Assembly (NCBI GenBank): GCA_964490875.1
Contig: CAZBEF010000001.1
Location: 350,001-414,000, forward strand
Direction: 5' to 3'
From: CAYYYG01 sp964490875
GTDB taxonomy: Bacteria; Patescibacteriota; Microgenomatia; UBA1406; GWC2-37-13
Length of the DNA: 64,000 bases
The translations under genes and the position numbers were made by a program. Below, one piece after another: positions 24,901 through 33,639 of the stretch. The notes below the pieces were generated by a model. The model was not told the DNA's origin, did not search any database, and was given only the letters and a program-made list of their open reading frames with translations. Within the stretch, counting starts at the first letter, position 1; every line of letters begins with the position of its first letter.

Positions 24901-25788
24901 TCAAGTCAGGTATTTTTCGGTTGCGATGTAGCTTGCGATAAATGCAATCCCTAATCCAAAAAGAAGTGCCAGTCCAAATGTAATCAGTAAATAGTTAATG
25001 CTTAAAATTCTTTCTGTGATAAAGTAGAAATTAAATGTCAGGGAAGGCAGATCTTTCAAATAAGAATTTAGGAATGGACTTAAATACCACAACACTGCCA
25101 ATATCAAAATAAAAGCCGCGGTAACAGCCACAAATCCTACAAAGATACTTTCCATAATAAATGGTTTTTTTATATAAAATTTTGAAGCGCCAAGGAGCCG
25201 CAGCAGTTCAATCTCATCTTTTTTCATGGCGATTTTAAACAGAGTCGCAGTTGAAAGAACAATAATCGACATAAATATCAGATATACGAATAGCGCAAAT
25301 GCAGCAGTCCGTATGGTTGATGTTAATTTAAGTAGGCTTTCGGAAATATCTTTGGCAAAAAATACTTCATCAACTCCGGCTTGTTTTTTCGCAAAATCTG
25401 ATATCTCAATAAGATACGAGGGTTTTTTTGCCTGAATTTCAAGAGAAGCGGGGAATGTATTGGCAGAAATCATTTCCAGAAGAAGTGGTTTGTCTTTATT
25501 TAAATTTTTGTAAATACTGAACGCATCTTCTTTTGAAATATATTTTATCGAAGAAGTTTTTCCCGAATTGGCAAGATCGTCGCGGACTTTAAAAATATCG
25601 GCATCAGTTGCTTTCTTCTGAAAATATACAATAACCTGCGGTTTTGTTTCAGCGTAATTTAACAGTCCGTTAAGAAATGTTAGTGAAATAAAAATCCCGA
25701 TAGACAGAAAGATTGCAAAAAAGAGCACCAGGAACGAAGCCAGCGACTGGTATGGCGTGCGGCGGATTGATGATAATATATCTTTCAT
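24901..25788 (-). CDS. ftsX: cell division protein FtsX
   Basis: 295 aa. One N-terminal span (about 22-45), an extracytoplasmic domain with VIVYFQKKATDADIFKVRD, then three spans near the C-terminus containing ELLRLLGASKFYI, a typical FtsX loop. Partners FtsE (overlap of 4 nt) to regulate cell wall hydrolases. The permuted EnvC-like protein follows 22 nt downstream and is the likely partner. Confidence 0.9.
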   Translation of the reverse strand: MKDILSSIRRTPYQSLASFLVLFFAIFLSIGIFISLTFLNGLLNYAETKPQVIVYFQKKATDADIFKVRDDLANSGKTSSIKYISKEDAFSIYKNLNKDKPLLLEMISANTFPASLEIQAKKPSYLIEISDFAKKQAGVDEVFFAKDISESLLKLTSTIRTAAFALFVYLIFMSIIVLSTATLFKIAMKKDEIELLRLLGASKFYIKKPFIMESIFVGFVAVTAAFILILAVLWYLSPFLNSYLKDLPSLTFNFYFITERILSINYLLITFGLALLFGLGIAFIASYIATEKYLT

Positions 25789-26462
25789 ATATTGTATCCT
25801 CCTTTTCTATCATCTTTAACAATTTTTCCTTCTTTTAGAGCGATCACCCGTCTTTTCATACTATTCACAATATCGGTGTTGTGTGTTGCAAAAATAATGG
25901 TTTTCCGTTCTTCTAGTTTTTTAAATATCTTCATAATTTCCCATGTTGTCTTTGGATCCAGGTTGCCGGTTGGTTCATCGGCAAGAATAATATCACGGCT
26001 GCCGGCTATCGCACGGGCTATGGCCACCCGCTGAAGTTCACCGGCAGAAAGCTGGGCAGGGAATAATAATTCTTTATCTTTTAAGTTTACAAGAGCTAAC
26101 GTTTCCATCACCTCTTTTTTTATCTGGTGAGAATTCATTCCTAAAATCTTCAAACTGATGGCAATGTTTTCAAAAATATTTTTACTTTCCAGAATCTTAA
26201 AGTCCTGAAATACGACACCGATTTTTTTCCGGAGGCTTGGAATATTATTAAACCGTTTGGATGCAATGTCCGTTTCATCAACGATAATTGATCCCGATGT
26301 CGGCCTGTATTCACGAAGCAGAAGTTTAAGAATGGTTGTTTTTCCAGCGCCCGAAGGTCCGACAAGATATATAAATTCATTCGTATTAATTTCAAAAGAG
26401 ACACCGTTCAAACCGGTTGTTCCGACAGGAAATTTCTTTGTTACATTATCAAATGTGATCAT
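25785..26462 (-). CDS. ftsE: cell division ATP-binding protein FtsE
   Basis: 225 aa. Walker A GPSGAGKTT, signature LSAGELQRVAIARA, Walker B ILADEPTGNLD and the His loop ATHN are all present. The start at 26462 (MITFDNVTKKF) matches family N-termini; the longer reading frame begins at 26477 inside the tip of a family A repeat and was not used. Overlaps ftsX. Confidence 0.92.
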   Translation of the reverse strand: MITFDNVTKKFPVGTTGLNGVSFEINTNEFIYLVGPSGAGKTTILKLLLREYRPTSGSIIVDETDIASKRFNNIPSLRKKIGVVFQDFKILESKNIFENIAISLKILGMNSHQIKKEVMETLALVNLKDKELLFPAQLSAGELQRVAIARAIAGSRDIILADEPTGNLDPKTTWEIMKIFKKLEERKTIIFATHNTDIVNSMKRRVIALKEGKIVKDDRKGGYNI

Positions 26463-26471
26463 ATGGAAAAT

Positions 26472-26611
26472 CGTCATTGCGAGTCCCTTTTAATTTATAG
26501 GGACGAAGCAATCCCACTACAATCTAACATACAGTCATTGTCTCACGAATATTTACAACCTCAGTCCGTTATTAACGGGATTGCTTCGTCACTACGTTCC
26601 TCGCAATGACG
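26472..26611. repeat. family A palindromic repeat (copy A3)
   Basis: Framed by CGTCATTGCGAG and CTCGCAATGACG with inner GAAGCAATCCC and GGGATTGCTTC, a long palindrome of 140 bp that fills the gap before ftsE. Confidence 0.8.
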
Positions 26612-26619
26612 TGTGATAA

Positions 26620-27123
26620 TTACTGAAGTACCTCGACATACCCTACATCCATGAGCCAGCCTGCTTTCTTGCCTGCAAATGTTTTTCCGAGCACCCGCAC
26701 TTTTTTGCCGATATATGGTTCAAGATCAACAGTGGTAGAAGTCAAATATGCAGTCTGATCCTTGCCGCCCGGCCGCTCTAGATGAAAAGCTCCTTCACCT
26801 TCGATACCGCCTTCACGGAGAACTCCTTCGGCTTTATCGCTGAAAGTTTTTTCGTCTTTGATACCGGCGCTTTGAACAACAGTTTCTTTTTTGGTTGAGG
26901 TTGTCGTAGATGTTGTGGATTTTTGTCCACCGGTATTTGTCATTAATGTCTTAACTCCATATCCAGTTCCAATTCCGGCTGCTATCACGATTAAAAATAT
27001 GATGATGGCCATTATTGGCGACTTTCCCGCGGGAGATTTTGGAGTTTCTATTGAATGGATGATATTTTGATTTTGTTGTTCCACAGTAAGAATTAGGATA
27101 GCAAGGAATGAAAGAAAAAACAA
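26620..27123 (-). CDS. membrane-anchored protein with OB-like C-terminal domain
   Basis: 167 aa by the upstream ATG, with one clear span (about 37-58). A Ser/Thr/Lys linker and a C-terminal domain (about 95-167) follow with YLTSTTVDLEPYIGKKVRVLG and GWLMDVGYVEV, which resembles OB-fold-like domains in CPR surface proteins. The first 13 residues (hydrophobic) may not be translated, because an in-frame GTG at 27084 gives a more usual N-terminus. It follows prfB by 8 nt. Confidence 0.55.
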   Translation of the reverse strand: MFFLSFLAILILTVEQQNQNIIHSIETPKSPAGKSPIMAIIIFLIVIAAGIGTGYGVKTLMTNTGGQKSTTSTTTSTKKETVVQSAGIKDEKTFSDKAEGVLREGGIEGEGAFHLERPGGKDQTAYLTSTTVDLEPYIGKKVRVLGKTFAGKKAGWLMDVGYVEVLQ

Positions 27124-27131
27124 GATAGATT

Positions 27132-28148
27132 TTAGACTTTCTGTTTAAGATAGGCTTGGATAAAGTCGTCTAGATCACCATCTAAAATATGTTCTACCTG
27201 AGAATCTTCGTACTGTGTCCGCAGATCTTTTATTAGTTTATACGGATGAAGGACATACGAGCGGATCTGCCTTCCCCACGAGGCCATTTTATCTTTCTTA
27301 AAAGATTCCATTTTGTTCAGTTTCCGTTCTTCTTCAATCTGCCATAATTGTCCCCGCAAAAGTTTCAGAGCATTTTCTTTGTTCTGCCCCTGCTGTCTTT
27401 CGGTCTGGCATGTCACAATAATTCCTGTTGGTTTGTGAGTCAATCGTACCGCTGTCGAAACTTTATTGACATTCTGTCCGCCGTGGCCGCCGGCTCTATA
27501 AAACTGCCAGTCCAGATCTTCTTCTTTAATTTCAATCTCTCTATCTTCAATAATCGGAAGAACTTCAACAAGCGCGAAAGAAGTCTGCCGTAATTTATCG
27601 GCATTGAAAGGGGATTGCCGCACCAATCTATGAACTCCTGCTTCGGCCTTAAGGTATCCATACGCAAACGGGCCGTAGACATTCATAATACTGCTTTTTA
27701 CGCCGGCTTCGTCACCCGGCACTAAGTCTACCTCTTCAAACTTCCAGCCCTTTTTTTCAAAATAACGGGTATACATTCTAAATAACATACCTGCCCAGTC
27801 CATAGCCTCAGTTCCACCCTGGCCGGCATGAATAGAGAAGATGGCATCGCCTTTATCATGATCACCTGATAAAAATATCAGAATATCGTATTTATTAATC
27901 AGCTTCTCGGCTTCTTTCAGATCCCCTTCTTCATACAGAAGCTGCATCATCTCTATATCTTCGATTTCTTGTTTCATCTGAGCCACTTTTTTCATGATGT
28001 CGGAAGCTTTTTTGGCATCCTGCCAGAAATTGCTTTCATACGTCTGTTTTTCTATTTCAGCAACTTCTTGTTTGCGTTTGGCAATGTCGAATTTTTCCAG
28101 TATGTTCTGGTATTTCTTTTGAAGTTCTGCTTTTTTCTCGTCTTCCAT
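27132..28148 (-). CDS. prfB: peptide chain release factor 2
   Basis: 338 aa. GGQ motif (GGHGGQNVNK) for peptidyl-tRNA hydrolysis and the RF2-type SPF motif (RQSPFNAD) for UGA/UAA reading. The conserved region after E. coli residue 25 (FDIAKRKQEVAEIE here) is in the same frame as the start. The usual programmed +1 frameshift (CTT TGA C) is absent, so feedback control by frameshift is not present. Transcript starts 7 nt after a -10 box. Confidence 0.97.
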   Translation of the reverse strand: MEDEKKAELQKKYQNILEKFDIAKRKQEVAEIEKQTYESNFWQDAKKASDIMKKVAQMKQEIEDIEMMQLLYEEGDLKEAEKLINKYDILIFLSGDHDKGDAIFSIHAGQGGTEAMDWAGMLFRMYTRYFEKKGWKFEEVDLVPGDEAGVKSSIMNVYGPFAYGYLKAEAGVHRLVRQSPFNADKLRQTSFALVEVLPIIEDREIEIKEEDLDWQFYRAGGHGGQNVNKVSTAVRLTHKPTGIIVTCQTERQQGQNKENALKLLRGQLWQIEEERKLNKMESFKKDKMASWGRQIRSYVLHPYKLIKDLRTQYEDSQVEHILDGDLDDFIQAYLKQKV

Positions 28149-28155
28149 AGGCCCA

Positions 28156-28161
28156 ATTATA
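28156..28161 (-). promoter_or_regulatory. -10 box for prfB, leaderless
   Basis: Minus-strand TATAAT with 7 nt to the ATG at 28148; a TTGTCA lies 19 nt further upstream (28186-28181). Confidence 0.6.
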
Positions 28162-28209
28162 TCAGTTAAGAGAGGTAAAATGACAAAGTGTTATTGATGA
28201 AGAGCACAT

Positions 28210-28283
28210 GTAATTCTGAGCGATTAGCGAAGAATCCAGATAATTACTGGATCCTTCGGTCGTTTTACTCCCTCAGGATGACT
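28210..28283. repeat. family A palindromic repeat (copy A4)
   Basis: ATTCTGAGCGATTAGCGAAGAATCC (28213 on; read in pieces) is complemented by GGATCCTTCGGTCG...CCCTCAGGATGAC. It ends just before the stop of the PilM/LytR_C-type gene. Confidence 0.65.
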
Positions 28284-28285
28284 TA

Positions 28286-29740
28286 TCATTTAAAATCAGT
28301 TCCGACGATTATCACCACATCGGCTGTATCTTTTTCGTCTAGTGTTGTGACTTTTGGAGCAGATACATTATCCTTCAGATCTGCTTTAATTACTGCAGCG
28401 CTTGCTGTAGCATCCTTTTTAATCTGAATTTCGGTAGTTGTAAAGTCAAATTCATCTGCATTTCCAGTAAGGATTTGAGTATACCCTTTGTCGGTTAAAA
28501 CTGTCTTAACATCGGCTGCTTTTCCGGCGATTCCTGAACCGTTCAAAACCCTAATACGAATATCCTTTTTATCAACAGCCGGTGTTGGTGAAGCGGTCGG
28601 TGTTGGAGGAGCTTTAGTGGGTGTCGGAGATGTAGCAACAATAGGCTGCTCCGGAGCTTTTTTAAATATGCCGATATCAATTCGTGAAACAAACATCCAC
28701 ACCAGAAATGATAGAAAGAACGAACCAACAAATATAAAAATTTCTTTCAGTGGAAGCTTTATCGGAGCGGCTGTGAAGGATGGTTTATTAATCTTACTTA
28801 AGCCTTTTTTGAAAAATGAAAACTTTTTATTTTCAATTGAGAAAATAAAACCACCGATACAGACATCATATTGCAAAAATGGAAGTGGCTTATTAGGGTC
28901 TGATATCAACAGTTTCAAATAATCCTGATAGAAATCGGGAATAATTCTTTTCAATGGATTTGTCCAGACGCCAACATTCTTGGTGAAGGTATCCTGCCGT
29001 ACATGTTCGGAATTTTCTCCCGAAAGAATTATCCGGTTCATCTTTTTTCCCTGCTGCTCATACATGTCTGCTTTCTGTTTAAGAATTGTTTCTACCGAAT
29101 GTGCATCGGTAAGCGGTTCGTCTATAGCTTTTGCCTGATCCATTGGGCCGAATGAATCATATAAATATCCGCTGATATGCTTCTGCCCCAAGGTAACATA
29201 CAAAATATATTCTTTTTTTTCTTTTCTGAGTGTTTTTTCAAACAGTTTATAATATGCAAGAGTTTCTGGAATAATAGAAACGATCTGGAGATTTATAAGG
29301 TTAAAAACCTCCATGTGCTTTTTAAATAATTCAGCATTTATTGCATAAAAAATGACCTGCTGTTCTTTATCGTTTGAAGTTAAAATATAATCGGAAAAAG
29401 TATTATCTATATCGCCGGGAAATGCAGCGCGGGCTTTATCTTTTATAAAAGAGTCAATTGCTGATGGAGCCAGATCTTTAGGAACTTCTGTCCGCATAAA
29501 CAAAAATGATTCCTGCGGCAGAATGAGGTATACTTCTTTTTCTTTTATTGGCGTTGCGCTTATTGTTGTTACCGCTTCCTTAATAGCCGAAGCAAGCAGG
29601 TCAGTACTGGCTATTTTGCCATTTGTGAGTAATTCGACCTGATGCGATTTTTCATAATAGGCGCTTTCATATTGGGAAAGTAAAGTTTTTTTTAGGTAAA
29701 GAAGTTTTAACTGGTTCTTGTCCAACGATAAATACATCAT
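28286..29740 (-). CDS. PilM-like protein fused to a LytR_C domain
   Basis: 484 aa. The N-terminal 300 residues look like the actin-fold PilM/GspL type: ILPQESFLFMRTEVPK, the IDSFIKDKARAAFPGDI segment, and IVSIIPETLAYYKLFE. A membrane span (about 335-360) and a Thr/Pro linker follow. Residues about 395-484 form a LytR_C domain (RIRVLNGSGIAGKAADVK, DVVIIVGTDF). The start at 29740 is set by a TATAAT 6 nt upstream; a longer reading frame begins at 29782. The protein links an intracellular actin-like domain to a surface LytR_C domain, so a scaffold role for pili or wall polymers is inferred. Confidence 0.6.
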   Translation of the reverse strand: MMYLSLDKNQLKLLYLKKTLLSQYESAYYEKSHQVELLTNGKIASTDLLASAIKEAVTTISATPIKEKEVYLILPQESFLFMRTEVPKDLAPSAIDSFIKDKARAAFPGDIDNTFSDYILTSNDKEQQVIFYAINAELFKKHMEVFNLINLQIVSIIPETLAYYKLFEKTLRKEKKEYILYVTLGQKHISGYLYDSFGPMDQAKAIDEPLTDAHSVETILKQKADMYEQQGKKMNRIILSGENSEHVRQDTFTKNVGVWTNPLKRIIPDFYQDYLKLLISDPNKPLPFLQYDVCIGGFIFSIENKKFSFFKKGLSKINKPSFTAAPIKLPLKEIFIFVGSFFLSFLVWMFVSRIDIGIFKKAPEQPIVATSPTPTKAPPTPTASPTPAVDKKDIRIRVLNGSGIAGKAADVKTVLTDKGYTQILTGNADEFDFTTTEIQIKKDATASAAVIKADLKDNVSAPKVTTLDEKDTADVVIIVGTDFK

Positions 29741-29746
29741 AGTTTT

Positions 29747-29752
29747 ATTATA
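29747..29752 (-). promoter_or_regulatory. -10 box that fixes the start of the PilM/LytR_C-type gene
   Basis: Minus-strand TATAAT, then 6 nt to the ATG at 29740. Confidence 0.65.
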
Positions 29753-29847
29753 ATAAAGTCGGCAAAAAGAAAACAAGGGCATCCGACAGCTATATTTTGT
29801 CCTATTATGATATTATACACGCACATAGTATTTTACCGACATGACTT

Positions 29848-31596
29848 ATGAACAACCAGATAGAAGAAGTAAAAAGCCGGCTTGACATTGTAGACTATAT
29901 CGGGACTATAGTATCACTGAAAAAAATGGGGCGGAATTTTAAAGCACTATGCCCATTTCATCAGGAGAAGACAGCTTCATTCGTTGTATCTGCTGAACGG
30001 CAGTCGTGGCATTGTTTTGGAGCATGTCATGACGGCGGCGATATAATCTCTTTCGTAATGAAATATGAGAACATAACATTCTATGAAGCGTTGAAAGAGT
30101 TGGCAGAAAAGGCTGGCGTCGAATTAAAACAGTCGGGGATAGAAGATAATGAATGGAAGAAAAAAGAACGGCTTTTATATCTGAATATGCTCGCCGCAAA
30201 GTATTTTGAATATATTCTGCACAGCACATCTTTTGGAAAACCGGCGCTCGAATATCTATCGGGTCGAAGTATTTCTCCGGCTATTATGAAAAAATTTCAG
30301 ATAGGTTATGCGCCTCGGTCATGGAATTCTCTGCTCAATTTCTTGACAAAAAAAGGATTTAGAAACGAAGAAATTCATGAAGCAGGTTTACTCGTTAAAA
30401 ACGAATCAAACCGTTATTACGACCGCTTTCGGGGAAGAATAATGTTTCCTATATCTGATATTCGCGGGAACATAATCGGATTTTCCGGGCGGCTTATTGA
30501 AAAGAGTGAAGTAGAAGGAAAATATATCAACACACCTGAAACGCCTATTTATCATAAACGTGAAAGTCTGTACGGAATTCATATCGCCAAAGAAGCGATT
30601 CGGAAAGAAGACTCTGTCATTCTGGTTGAAGGCGAGTTTGACATGATTACGCCATATATTCATGGAATTGAAAATGTGGTTGCCATAAAAGGTTCAGCAT
30701 TAACCCGCGAACAGTTGACGATTTTGAAACGATTAACCAAACGGATAACACTGGCCCTCGATGCCGACAGTGCCGGCGAAGATGCGATGAAGAAGGGAAT
30801 CGAAGAGGCGGAACGACAGGAGTTTGAAATTCGTGTCTTATCGTTTGAATCAGGGAAAGATCCCGACGAAGCAGTCCGCACCGATTTAATTGGTTTCAAA
30901 AAAGCCCTCAAATCGCCTCTGCCCATCTATGACTTTATTATTGAGCTGGCGCAGAAAAAATTCTCAGACGGCAGCGCTTTCTCCAAAAAAAATATTGGAG
31001 ATTTTGTGGCGCCATTTATCTCGCGGATTCAGAACCCGGTTGTTCAATCGCATTACAATAAAAAACTTGCGGGATTGCTGGATGTCAGCGAAGGCAGTAT
31101 CGTTTCTATTGTAAAACAACAGCGATTTCAAAAAAAGCCTTTTGTAGTGCGAAAAACTCAGACAGCTCAGATTGATAGAGAAGAAGTAATGCAGCGGTAC
31201 CTCTTAAGCATTATGTTACAGCAGGATGATCCATATCAACTCTGCGAGAAGATTTTTGCAGTAATAAGCCCCGAAGAATTTACCACACCAGCATATCAAA
31301 AAGTCTGCAAGCATTTATTGACGTACAAAAGCAGCCATGCAGACAAATATGATTCTAAAGGGTTTATAGCGTCTTTACCAACAGAACTTATAACAACGTA
31401 TGATGAATTATTTATGTTCAGTTCAAGCGAAGCAGAATTTACCAGCGAAAATATAGACAAATTGATATATGATGTAAAAGATATTATATTGAAACGAAAA
31501 ATGTCTTATTTAATGGCGAATAACGGTTCGGATACCGACATTCAGGCCATCAATTCAGAATTAAAGAGATTGGCAAGCCTAAAACCTAAATTATGA
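29848..31596 (+). CDS. dnaG: DNA primase
   Basis: 582 aa. CHC2 zinc finger at the N-terminus (C-P-F-H and the later HCFGACHDGGD), then a TOPRIM domain with VILVEGEFDMI and ALDADSAGEDA. In the zinc finger the last two cysteines are separated by three residues rather than two. The C-terminal helicase-binding part is short. It heads a dnaG-rpoD unit, as in many bacteria. Confidence 0.95.
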   Translation: MNNQIEEVKSRLDIVDYIGTIVSLKKMGRNFKALCPFHQEKTASFVVSAERQSWHCFGACHDGGDIISFVMKYENITFYEALKELAEKAGVELKQSGIEDNEWKKKERLLYLNMLAAKYFEYILHSTSFGKPALEYLSGRSISPAIMKKFQIGYAPRSWNSLLNFLTKKGFRNEEIHEAGLLVKNESNRYYDRFRGRIMFPISDIRGNIIGFSGRLIEKSEVEGKYINTPETPIYHKRESLYGIHIAKEAIRKEDSVILVEGEFDMITPYIHGIENVVAIKGSALTREQLTILKRLTKRITLALDADSAGEDAMKKGIEEAERQEFEIRVLSFESGKDPDEAVRTDLIGFKKALKSPLPIYDFIIELAQKKFSDGSAFSKKNIGDFVAPFISRIQNPVVQSHYNKKLAGLLDVSEGSIVSIVKQQRFQKKPFVVRKTQTAQIDREEVMQRYLLSIMLQQDDPYQLCEKIFAVISPEEFTTPAYQKVCKHLLTYKSSHADKYDSKGFIASLPTELITTYDELFMFSSSEAEFTSENIDKLIYDVKDIILKRKMSYLMANNGSDTDIQAINSELKRLASLKPKL

Positions 31597-31625
31597 GTGA
31601 GGTGGAAAACTTAGGATAAACAGTG

Positions 31626-31631
31626 TAAAAT
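31626..31631 (+). promoter_or_regulatory. -10 box for rpoD
   Basis: TAAAAT, then 10 nt to the ATG at 31642, in the 45-nt gap after dnaG. It would give rpoD its own short-leader transcript. Confidence 0.4.
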
Positions 31632-31641
31632 AACAACATTT

Positions 31642-32730
31642 ATGAAACAGAAATTTCCCAAAACTGGAAAAGAACTTCTAAAACAGGGTGAAGATGACGG
31701 ATTTTTGGTGCAGGATGATATATTAATGGTCTTCCCAGAGCCCGAAAAACATATTGATGAAATCGATGAATTCTTCAATGCCGCCTTCCAAAAGGGAATC
31801 GATATTTTTGAAACCATCTCAACCCGCGAAGAAAGCGATGCCAACAAAAGCGCCGAAGAAATTGAAAAAGAGCTTGAACAACTGGTGAGCATTAAACATG
31901 GCGAGTCTCTCGATCCTATCAAAAAATATCTGAAAGAGATTGGTCGAACGCCGCTTCTTACCTTCGAACAAGAAATTCAGTTAGCTAAACAATACGAAAA
32001 AGACAATGAAGATGCAAAAGAGAAACTGATTAAAGCAAATCTTCGTCTTGTCGTCTCTATCGCAAAAAAATATCTTGGCCGACGGTTATCGTTTCTTGAT
32101 CTTATTCAGGAAGGAAACAAAGGCCTTATCCGCGGCGTCGAAAAATATGATTGGAGAAGAGGTTACAAATTCTCTACATATGCGACATGGTGGATTCGCC
32201 AGGCTATAACTCGCGCTATTGCTGATCAGTCGCGAACCATTCGTATTCCGGTTCACATGGTAGATCAGATTAACCGCTTCTACAAAACACAGCGGCGGCT
32301 TATTCAGAAACTCGGCCGTGAGCCAAGCAGCAAAGAAATCGCGAAGGAAATGCAGATAACTATCGATGAAGTAGAGAACCTGATGAAAATTTCACAACAG
32401 CCGAAATCGTTATCAACACCAGTCGGTGATGATAAAGAAGCAACTTTGGAACAGTTTGTCGCTGATCAGAGCCAGCCTTCACTCTATGACAAAGTATCAC
32501 GCGAATTGTTGAAGGAAACACTGCAGAAAGTTCTCGATACTTTATCTCCTCGTGAACGAAAGGTGCTTATTATGCGCTTTGGTCTGGAAGATGGGAAGCC
32601 AAAGACTCTTGAAGAAGTAGGCAAAGAGTTTAAGGTTACCCGTGAACGCATCCGGCAGATTGAAGCAAAAGCAATCCGCAAGCTGAAGCATCCAACCCGT
32701 GCAAGAAAACTAAAAGACTTCTTAGAATAA
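31642..32730 (+). CDS. rpoD: RNA polymerase primary sigma factor
   Basis: 362 aa. Region 1.2 (DPIKKYLKEIGRTPLLT), region 2 (FLDLIQEGNKGLIRGVEKYD, YATWWIRQAI), region 3, and region 4.2 (TLEEVGKEFKVTRERIRQIE) are all present. The N-terminal region 1.1 is short (about 60 residues). Region 2.4 and 4.2 are standard, in line with the TTGACA/TATAAT promoters seen in the window. Confidence 0.96.
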   Translation: MKQKFPKTGKELLKQGEDDGFLVQDDILMVFPEPEKHIDEIDEFFNAAFQKGIDIFETISTREESDANKSAEEIEKELEQLVSIKHGESLDPIKKYLKEIGRTPLLTFEQEIQLAKQYEKDNEDAKEKLIKANLRLVVSIAKKYLGRRLSFLDLIQEGNKGLIRGVEKYDWRRGYKFSTYATWWIRQAITRAIADQSRTIRIPVHMVDQINRFYKTQRRLIQKLGREPSSKEIAKEMQITIDEVENLMKISQQPKSLSTPVGDDKEATLEQFVADQSQPSLYDKVSRELLKETLQKVLDTLSPRERKVLIMRFGLEDGKPKTLEEVGKEFKVTRERIRQIEAKAIRKLKHPTRARKLKDFLE

Positions 32731-32741
32731 TTTTAATGCTT

Positions 32742-32843
32742 CGCTCGATACTAATTTTTTTGCTCCCGCCTTCGTTCCGGATGAGTCAGGAACTTCGGAC
32801 GGGCAGGCCGCGGGCTTTTGTCGCAAAAAAATTGTATCTTCGC
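32742..32843. repeat. family B palindromic repeat (copy B1)
   Basis: Left arm CGCTCGATACTAATTTTTTTGC and right arm GCAAAAAAATTGTATCTTCGC frame about 60 bp of variable, GC-rich centre that has its own hairpin. It begins 12 bp after the rpoD stop, so it may also stop transcription. Confidence 0.75.
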
Positions 32844-32875
32844 TTCGCATACTTAATTACAATAATTAGTTGCTC

Positions 32876-32904
32876 TTGAATATCGGTTGAAAAACAGGTA
32901 CATT
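32876..32904 (+). promoter_or_regulatory. promoter of the CPBP-like gene, leaderless GTG start
   Basis: TTGAAT (32876-32881), 17 nt, TACATT (32899-32904), then 7 nt to the GTG at 32912. Confidence 0.6.
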
Positions 32905-32911
32905 TGTTTAC

Positions 32912-33559
32912 GTGAAACAGAAAACATCACCGACACAAAAAGCATTGAATCTCTGGGCAGTCGTACTTATTATTTGGGCCTTCTACCGGGCATGGTTTAA
33001 GACCAGCCTTCCTATCTGGGTCGATGAGTTTATTGCCAAGCCAATTGTGTTTATTCTTCCTGTATATCTTTATATTCGATATTCTGAAAAGAAAAATTTT
33101 TTTGAAGCTTTGGGATTGAAGAAGATTTCAACTCAGAATCTGGTTTATATTGTGGGAGCAATTATAGGATGTTTGTTTTTCCTGATAGCTCTTCGCCGCT
33201 ACGCTAATCTGCCTTCCACCCTCACCGCAACACATTTTATTTATCTATTTGCTATCTCTATTGCAACTGCTATTTCCGAACAAATTCTCACGACAGGTTT
33301 TATCTTAAATCGGTTATACAATGATTCAAAAAATCCGTTTACATCAACATTTTTTGCGAGCGTTCTTTTCTTCTTCATGCATATTCCAATTCTTTTCACC
33401 AATCAGAATATCATGGGATTTTTGTTAGTACGGGTTATGCTGACCGATCTGCTTCTGAGTCTGAGTATCGGATTCACATTTCTATCACGGAAGAATTTGC
33501 TGCCTCCAATTCTTATTCATACTTTCTATAACTTGAGTATTTATCTTCTGATGCAGTAA
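32912..33559 (+). CDS. CPBP-family (CAAX protease-like) membrane protein
   Basis: 215 aa, seven to eight spans, GTG start. The three CPBP motifs are visible but the first is degraded: EExxxR reads S-E-Q-I-L-T-T-G-F (one Glu, no Arg), followed by FFFMHIPI (second His) and IHTFYN (third His/Asn). Members act as intramembrane proteases or in peptide modification; the missing residues make activity doubtful. Confidence 0.65.
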   Translation: MKQKTSPTQKALNLWAVVLIIWAFYRAWFKTSLPIWVDEFIAKPIVFILPVYLYIRYSEKKNFFEALGLKKISTQNLVYIVGAIIGCLFFLIALRRYANLPSTLTATHFIYLFAISIATAISEQILTTGFILNRLYNDSKNPFTSTFFASVLFFFMHIPILFTNQNIMGFLLVRVMLTDLLLSLSIGFTFLSRKNLLPPILIHTFYNLSIYLLMQ

Positions 33560-33566
33560 GTTAAGG

Positions 33567-33621
33567 GATCCCAAAACGAGCTATAGCACTCAGCGATTAG
33601 CTGGGTGTTCAGGATGACGAA
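33567..33621. repeat. family A repeat (copy A5, degraded)
   Basis: GGATCCCAAAACGAG...CTCAGCGATTAGCTG...TTCAGGATGACG between two genes that meet tail to tail. Confidence 0.5.
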
Positions 33622-33639
33622 ATCTTTGAAGAACAGTTA

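Noticed and set aside
27132..28148. Hidden frameshift in prfB
   Set aside because: The reading frame is continuous across the usual site, with no TGA.
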